A stretch of DNA of 17,274 nt, taken from positions 1 through 17,274 of the forward strand of contig CANCDA010000031.1 in assembly GCA_947374705.1 (NCBI GenBank). The letters run 5' to 3'. Origin of the DNA: Comamonadaceae bacterium (GTDB taxonomy: Bacteria; Pseudomonadota; Gammaproteobacteria; Burkholderiales; Burkholderiaceae_C). Each line of letters starts with the position of its first letter. Position 1 is the stretch's first letter. The notes beneath the pieces were generated by a model, which was not told the origin of the DNA, did not search any database, and saw only the letters and a program-made list of their open reading frames with translations. Made by a program: the position numbers and the translations under genes. This document shows, one piece after another, positions 12,589 to 17,274 of the stretch.

Positions 12589-13596
12589 ATGAATATTGTG
12601 ATATTGGACGATTACCAGGACGCCGTTCGCAAGCTCGAATGCGCCGCCAAGCTCGAAGCCTATCCCGCCAAAGTGTTCACCAACACGGTCAAAGGTTTAG
12701 GCCAACTCTCGGTTCGCCTGCGCGACGCGGATGTGATCGTGCTGATTCGTGAACGCACGCACATCTCACGCGCGTTGATTGAAAAACTCCCCAAACTCAA
12801 ACTGATTGTCCAAACCGGTCGCATTGGCAGCCACATCGACATCGCTGCTTGCACCGAGCGCGGCATTGCCGTGGCTGAGGGCACCGGCTCCCCCGTGGCT
12901 CCAGCCGAGTTAACCTGGGCCTTGATCATGGCGGCCATGCGCCGGTTGCCCCAATACATTGGGAATTTGAAGCACGGTGCTTGGCAACAATCGGGCTTGA
13001 AAACTGGCTCCATGCCACCCAATTTTGGACTCGGTACCGTCCTCAAAGGCAAGACGCTAGGTGTCTGGGGTTACGGAAAAATAGGACAATTGGTTGCCAG
13101 TTATGGCCGCGTTTTCGGTATGCGCGTTGTGATTTGGGGGCGTGATGCTTCGCGTGAAAAAGCCTTGATGGATGGCTACGAGACCGCTGCGACACGTGAG
13201 GAATTTTTTTCAAACTGTGATGTGGTCACCCTTCATCTGCGTCTGAACGAAGAGACCACCGGGATTGTTTCCCTCGAAGACATGCTGAAAATGAAGCCCA
13301 CGGCGCTCATGGTCAACACTTCACGCGCCGAACTGATCGAACCCAACGCCTTACTCAGTGCCCTCAACCGTGGCACCCCTGGCATGGCGGCCATTGATGT
13401 GTTTGAGACTGAGCCTATTTTGCAAGGTCATGCTTTGCTGCGTCTGGAGAACTGCATCTGCACACCCCATATCGGCTACGTGGAGCAAGACAATTACGAG
13501 CATTACTTTGGAACCGCCTTTGACAACGTGGTCAATTTCATCAAGGGCACGCCCACCAACATCGTCAACCCCGGCGCGCTTCAGGTTCGGCGCTAA
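12589..13596 (+). CDS. D-2-hydroxyacid dehydrogenase family protein (phosphoglycerate dehydrogenase-like)
   Basis: This 335-residue NAD-dependent oxidoreductase belongs to the D-isomer-specific 2-hydroxyacid dehydrogenase family (SerA/glyoxylate reductase-like) and interconverts a 2-oxo acid and its D-2-hydroxy acid. The NAD-binding loop is GVWGYGKIG (158-166). The catalytic triad is complete: R246 in NTSRAEL, E275 in FETEP and H294 in TPHIGY. The substrate loop contains QTGRIGSHID (75-84). It is shorter than SerA and has no ACT domain, so a specific role in serine synthesis is not supported. The frame is open to 12469, but the ATG at 12589 (MNIVILDDYQ) is chosen because it matches family N-termini. 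A CACAAT box lies five bases upstream, which would give a leaderless message. It converges with the FimV-like gene, and their stops lie in a shared palindrome. Confidence 0.88.
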   Translation: MNIVILDDYQDAVRKLECAAKLEAYPAKVFTNTVKGLGQLSVRLRDADVIVLIRERTHISRALIEKLPKLKLIVQTGRIGSHIDIAACTERGIAVAEGTGSPVAPAELTWALIMAAMRRLPQYIGNLKHGAWQQSGLKTGSMPPNFGLGTVLKGKTLGVWGYGKIGQLVASYGRVFGMRVVIWGRDASREKALMDGYETAATREEFFSNCDVVTLHLRLNEETTGIVSLEDMLKMKPTALMVNTSRAELIEPNALLSALNRGTPGMAAIDVFETEPILQGHALLRLENCICTPHIGYVEQDNYEHYFGTAFDNVVNFIKGTPTNIVNPGALQVRR

Positions 13597-13609
13597 TCGG
13601 GCGATTAGC
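13592..13609. terminator. Palindrome containing both convergent stop codons
   Basis: GCTAATCG (13592-13599) and CGATTAGC (13602-13609) form perfect 8-bp arms around GG. The TAA of the dehydrogenase (13594-13596) lies in the left arm and the TAA of the FimV-like gene (13605-13607, minus strand) in the right arm. It could serve as a two-way terminator, though no T-run follows on either strand. Confidence 0.5.
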
Positions 13610-15338
13610 CCTGCCAAATAACGCTTTTCTTTTGGCGACCTGAACGCCCCTCAGCCTGGGGCGCTTCCAGCTTGCTCTGCGCCACTGCTCGCAGCAGCAA
13701 CAAATCACGAAAAGCCTGGAGATCGACCCGCGCCCCAGACTCGGCGATGGGATCGGCATCAATAAATGTATTGATGACATCAATCGCCTGCGGTGTAGAC
13801 CAATACAGACTGATTTGTGCGATGGCCTCTTCGTAAGCCGTCAAATCTTGACCTTCATTTCTAAACCCGGCATAGCCTGGCACGCGGGCTTTGAATAAGC
13901 CGGTGAATCTATCGCTCAAAAGCCTATAGTCATCTCTCATCCCCATGGCGTGGTAAATTTTGAGCAAATCCAGGTAAACCATGGGATTGATTTTTTCATC
14001 CTCATGGATCGCCGAATTTAGAATTTTGATGGCTTGTTCCGATTGACCCAAGGAAACCAAAAAATCCGCATGCTGACGGGGATCTGTTTTGATGCTTGGT
14101 TTGTTGAACTCCAATGGGCTTTCATTGCCAATGGCTAACGTGGCTTCAGCGGGGGGGGTGTTTGTGTTTGCAAACGCAGGCACAGCGGCCACCTCATCCG
14201 AAAATGCGATGAGATTGTCCAAATCGACATGCGATAAGTTATTGCTGGGTACTGCTTCATCCCTAGACACGGTGGCCGTTTGAACCACAGGCTCCGGTGT
14301 GCTCTTCACCACCCTCATGGGCTTGTCATGGGTTGCCTCGGCTGACGCAAACCACGCTTCGGAGATCAAGGATTGCGCCTGAGCTTGGCGTCTTAACAGG
14401 TAGGCCAGATAAGCCAGCGCCGCCATTAAAAAAGCAAGCAAGGCATAGACGAGTCCATTGTCATAACGCTCTGCTTCAGCCTGTTTTAATCGCTCGCGCA
14501 ATTGCGACATACCTTGCTCGCTCTTGACGACCTGGGCTTGCATGGACAGCACATCCGCCTCTAGCTTTTTAAAGCGCAGTGCGTCCTGCGTTTCTGCCAA
14601 ACCCTGGACTGGTGGATCGGCGGGCAAGACGGCCAACTGAATCGACGTTGACTGCGTTGATGGCTCTTGTTGAACCCGCTCAAAACGCAATTCAAGCGGC
14701 TCCAGGGGATCAAGACTTAAACGTGACTTGCGCGATGGTGTTCTTACGGCGGGTCGGTCCGTCGATTTTCCAGGTTTATCCGGCCTGCTGGCTGAAGCTT
14801 GCGCCACCGATCGTTTGTTCAATGCCGCAGATCGAGTTCGTCCCCTTGAGTTGGGTTCAGCAGCTGCCAGGCCTGTCAACCCAATCGAAACGGGCGCAGA
14901 CACCACGGGCAAATTAATACCCAAAGCGGACGAAGCAAGGCCGCTGGTATTGCCCGTCTGATCCGCAGGAATATCTGCCAGCAACACATAACGTCGACCC
15001 GTTTTAGCCGAGCATCCCGCCTTCAGGTTGACCGTGACCACGGGTTCGTTCACCGGGTTCAAGGATTGGATGCGAATCGTGCTGGCAGCAGACTGGGAGG
15101 ATGGATCAAGACTGACTCGGACACGTGCAGGCGACTGCTGCGATTCGCCGTAAAGGACTTCTGCGTCAAAACACGAAGAATCAGAGTTGACGGGTTCATC
15201 CAACTGAACTGCAACGCGTAAATCCAAGGCCTGCCCCACCCACGCAGCGCCACGCAACTCCCCCAAAGACATGGCGACAGCGCCACAACCTAGGCTCAGC
15301 AGAAAAATACCAGCAGCTTTATTTTTCAACGTCAACAC
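13605..15338 (-). CDS. FimV-like membrane protein with periplasmic FimV domain and TPR segment
   Basis: This protein of about 577 residues has the FimV architecture. An N-terminal signal (KNKAAGIFLLSLGCGAVA, cleavage probably near residue 22) is followed by MSLGELRGAAWVGQALDLRVAVQLDE (23-48), the FimV N-terminal pattern. Two cysteines (C56, C109) could form a disulfide in the periplasmic domain. A basic Ser/Pro linker (about 160-245) leads to a coiled coil (about 253-290), one membrane span (GLVYALLAFLMAALAYLAYLL, about 295-315) and a cytoplasmic region ending in a TPR-like helical segment (about 420-485). FimV proteins act in type IV pilus assembly and polar signalling; this copy is short and has no pilus genes beside it. 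The GTG at 15338 is preferred (TTG at 15335 also fits; GGAG lies just upstream); the frame extends to 15557 without support. Confidence 0.8.
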   Translation of the reverse strand: MLTLKNKAAGIFLLSLGCGAVAMSLGELRGAAWVGQALDLRVAVQLDEPVNSDSSCFDAEVLYGESQQSPARVRVSLDPSSQSAASTIRIQSLNPVNEPVVTVNLKAGCSAKTGRRYVLLADIPADQTGNTSGLASSALGINLPVVSAPVSIGLTGLAAAEPNSRGRTRSAALNKRSVAQASASRPDKPGKSTDRPAVRTPSRKSRLSLDPLEPLELRFERVQQEPSTQSTSIQLAVLPADPPVQGLAETQDALRFKKLEADVLSMQAQVVKSEQGMSQLRERLKQAEAERYDNGLVYALLAFLMAALAYLAYLLRRQAQAQSLISEAWFASAEATHDKPMRVVKSTPEPVVQTATVSRDEAVPSNNLSHVDLDNLIAFSDEVAAVPAFANTNTPPAEATLAIGNESPLEFNKPSIKTDPRQHADFLVSLGQSEQAIKILNSAIHEDEKINPMVYLDLLKIYHAMGMRDDYRLLSDRFTGLFKARVPGYAGFRNEGQDLTAYEEAIAQISLYWSTPQAIDVINTFIDADPIAESGARVDLQAFRDLLLLRAVAQSKLEAPQAEGRSGRQKKSVIWQG

Positions 15339-15450
15339 AGACTCCAAGCATGGGCTTCTCACAAAACTTCGGCCTTGATAACAAACCCCGCGACGACGAA
15401 CCAAGTGCGGCTTAAGCATACTGCCTCGCGGTGCTGTGATAATCCAAGAA
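15339..15450. promoter_or_regulatory. Divergent promoter gap between fimV-like and paaH-like genes
   Basis: This 112-bp gap separates two divergent genes. On the plus strand GATAAT (15438-15443) lies seven bases before the ATG at 15451 and would place a transcription start at or next to the start codon. On the minus strand a weak TTGGTT-N18-TATCAA pair could serve the FimV-like gene. No regulator palindrome stands out. Confidence 0.35.
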
Positions 15451-16971
<1,521 letters not shown>

Positions 16972-16978
16972 CAGCACC

Positions 16979-17274
16979 ATGAGCGCATCTCTCCTAAGCA
17001 CCAGCCAGGGCCGCACCATGGTGCTCACCCTGTCCAACCCCGGCCACCGCAATGCCTTGGCCCCCGAGATCTATGCCGCCGGAGTTGAAGCCCTGAGCGT
17101 GGCCGAAAACAGCCCCGAAGTGCGCAGCGTCGTCATCACCGGAGAAGGCGGCATGTTCAGCGCGGGCGGTAACCTGGAGCGACTCCAAAGCAACCGGCAT
17201 AAAGACCCGTCGATTCAAGCGCAAAGCATTGAAGGCTTGCACAACTGGATAGAGGCCATCCGCACCTTCCCCAA
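16979..17274 (+). CDS. Enoyl-CoA hydratase/isomerase family protein, N-terminal fragment (oxepin-CoA hydrolase-like)
   Basis: The first 98 codons of a crotonase-family gene run off the right edge. Visible features are the N-terminal strand TMVLTLSNPGHRNALAPEIYAAG (14-36; the NP-RNAL pattern is the family's start), VRSVVITGEGGMFSAGGNLERLQSNRH (51-77, with the oxyanion-hole AGGNL) and the following KDPSIQAQSIEGLHNWIEAIRTFP. The form of this last segment matches proteins annotated as alternative-type oxepin-CoA hydrolases in Burkholderiales, as I recall them. The gene starts seven bases after the paaH stop, so both are probably one operon for aromatic or fatty acid CoA breakdown. The second oxyanion-hole and catalytic region lie beyond the window. 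Confidence 0.85.
   Translation, partial: MSASLLSTSQGRTMVLTLSNPGHRNALAPEIYAAGVEALSVAENSPEVRSVVITGEGGMFSAGGNLERLQSNRHKDPSIQAQSIEGLHNWIEAIRTFP

Overview
The window looks like chromosomal DNA of a betaproteobacterium of the order Burkholderiales, most likely family Comamonadaceae (Rhodoferax/Polaromonas/Acidovorax-like). This is inferred from the GC-rich coding sequence, the trmJ-cysE/suhB divergent block, a Bug-family (TctC) solute-binding protein, a paaH-type dehydrogenase followed by an alternative-type oxepin-CoA hydrolase, and short AT-rich repeats of a type I associate with this family. No rRNA, tRNA, CRISPR array, transposase or integrase was found. Genes are packed tightly and no gene-free stretch reaches 300 bases; the longest gaps (about 75-115 bp) are promoter regions.

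Left part (1-5957): the 3' end of aconitase; a hipBA toxin-antitoxin pair on the minus strand; mog (molybdenum cofactor) and eamA (cysteine/O-acetylserine exporter-like) on the plus strand; a second toxin-antitoxin pair (Phd/YefM-type antitoxin plus PIN-domain VapC) on the minus strand, whose toxin end overlaps the end of eamA; then cysE and trmJ, an apparent trmJ-cysE operon on the minus strand. eamA (thiol-precursor export) and cysE (O-acetylserine synthesis) are metabolically linked and are separated only by the vapBC module.

Middle part (5958-11423): suhB diverges from trmJ. It converges on a minus-strand operon-like set that reads, in transcription order, Bug solute-binding protein, TauD/TfdA-type Fe(II)/2-oxoglutarate dioxygenase, and a thiamine-diphosphate (ThDP) enzyme of the acetolactate synthase/benzoylformate decarboxylase superfamily. 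This resembles a small catabolic module for an unknown organic acid. A cytosolic-type L-asparaginase lies upstream on the same strand.

Right part (11424-17274): lexA is preceded by two tandem LexA boxes that lie directly beside the asparaginase start, and is followed by a small uncharacterised gene that could be SOS-regulated. Next come a D-2-hydroxyacid dehydrogenase, a convergent FimV-like membrane protein (TPR domain, single membrane span), and a divergent beta-oxidation/phenylacetate-type pair (3-hydroxyacyl-CoA dehydrogenase and the start of an enoyl-CoA hydratase family gene that runs off the window).

The most interesting signals are: related AT-rich repeats that appear in-frame inside trmJ and the asparaginase gene; two toxin-antitoxin modules within 4 kb, each with a palindromic operator candidate; the unexplained dioxygenase/ThDP-enzyme/Bug module; the small gene after lexA; and a perfect palindrome that contains both stop codons of two convergent genes. 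I see no clear-cut large novel system such as a new defence island.
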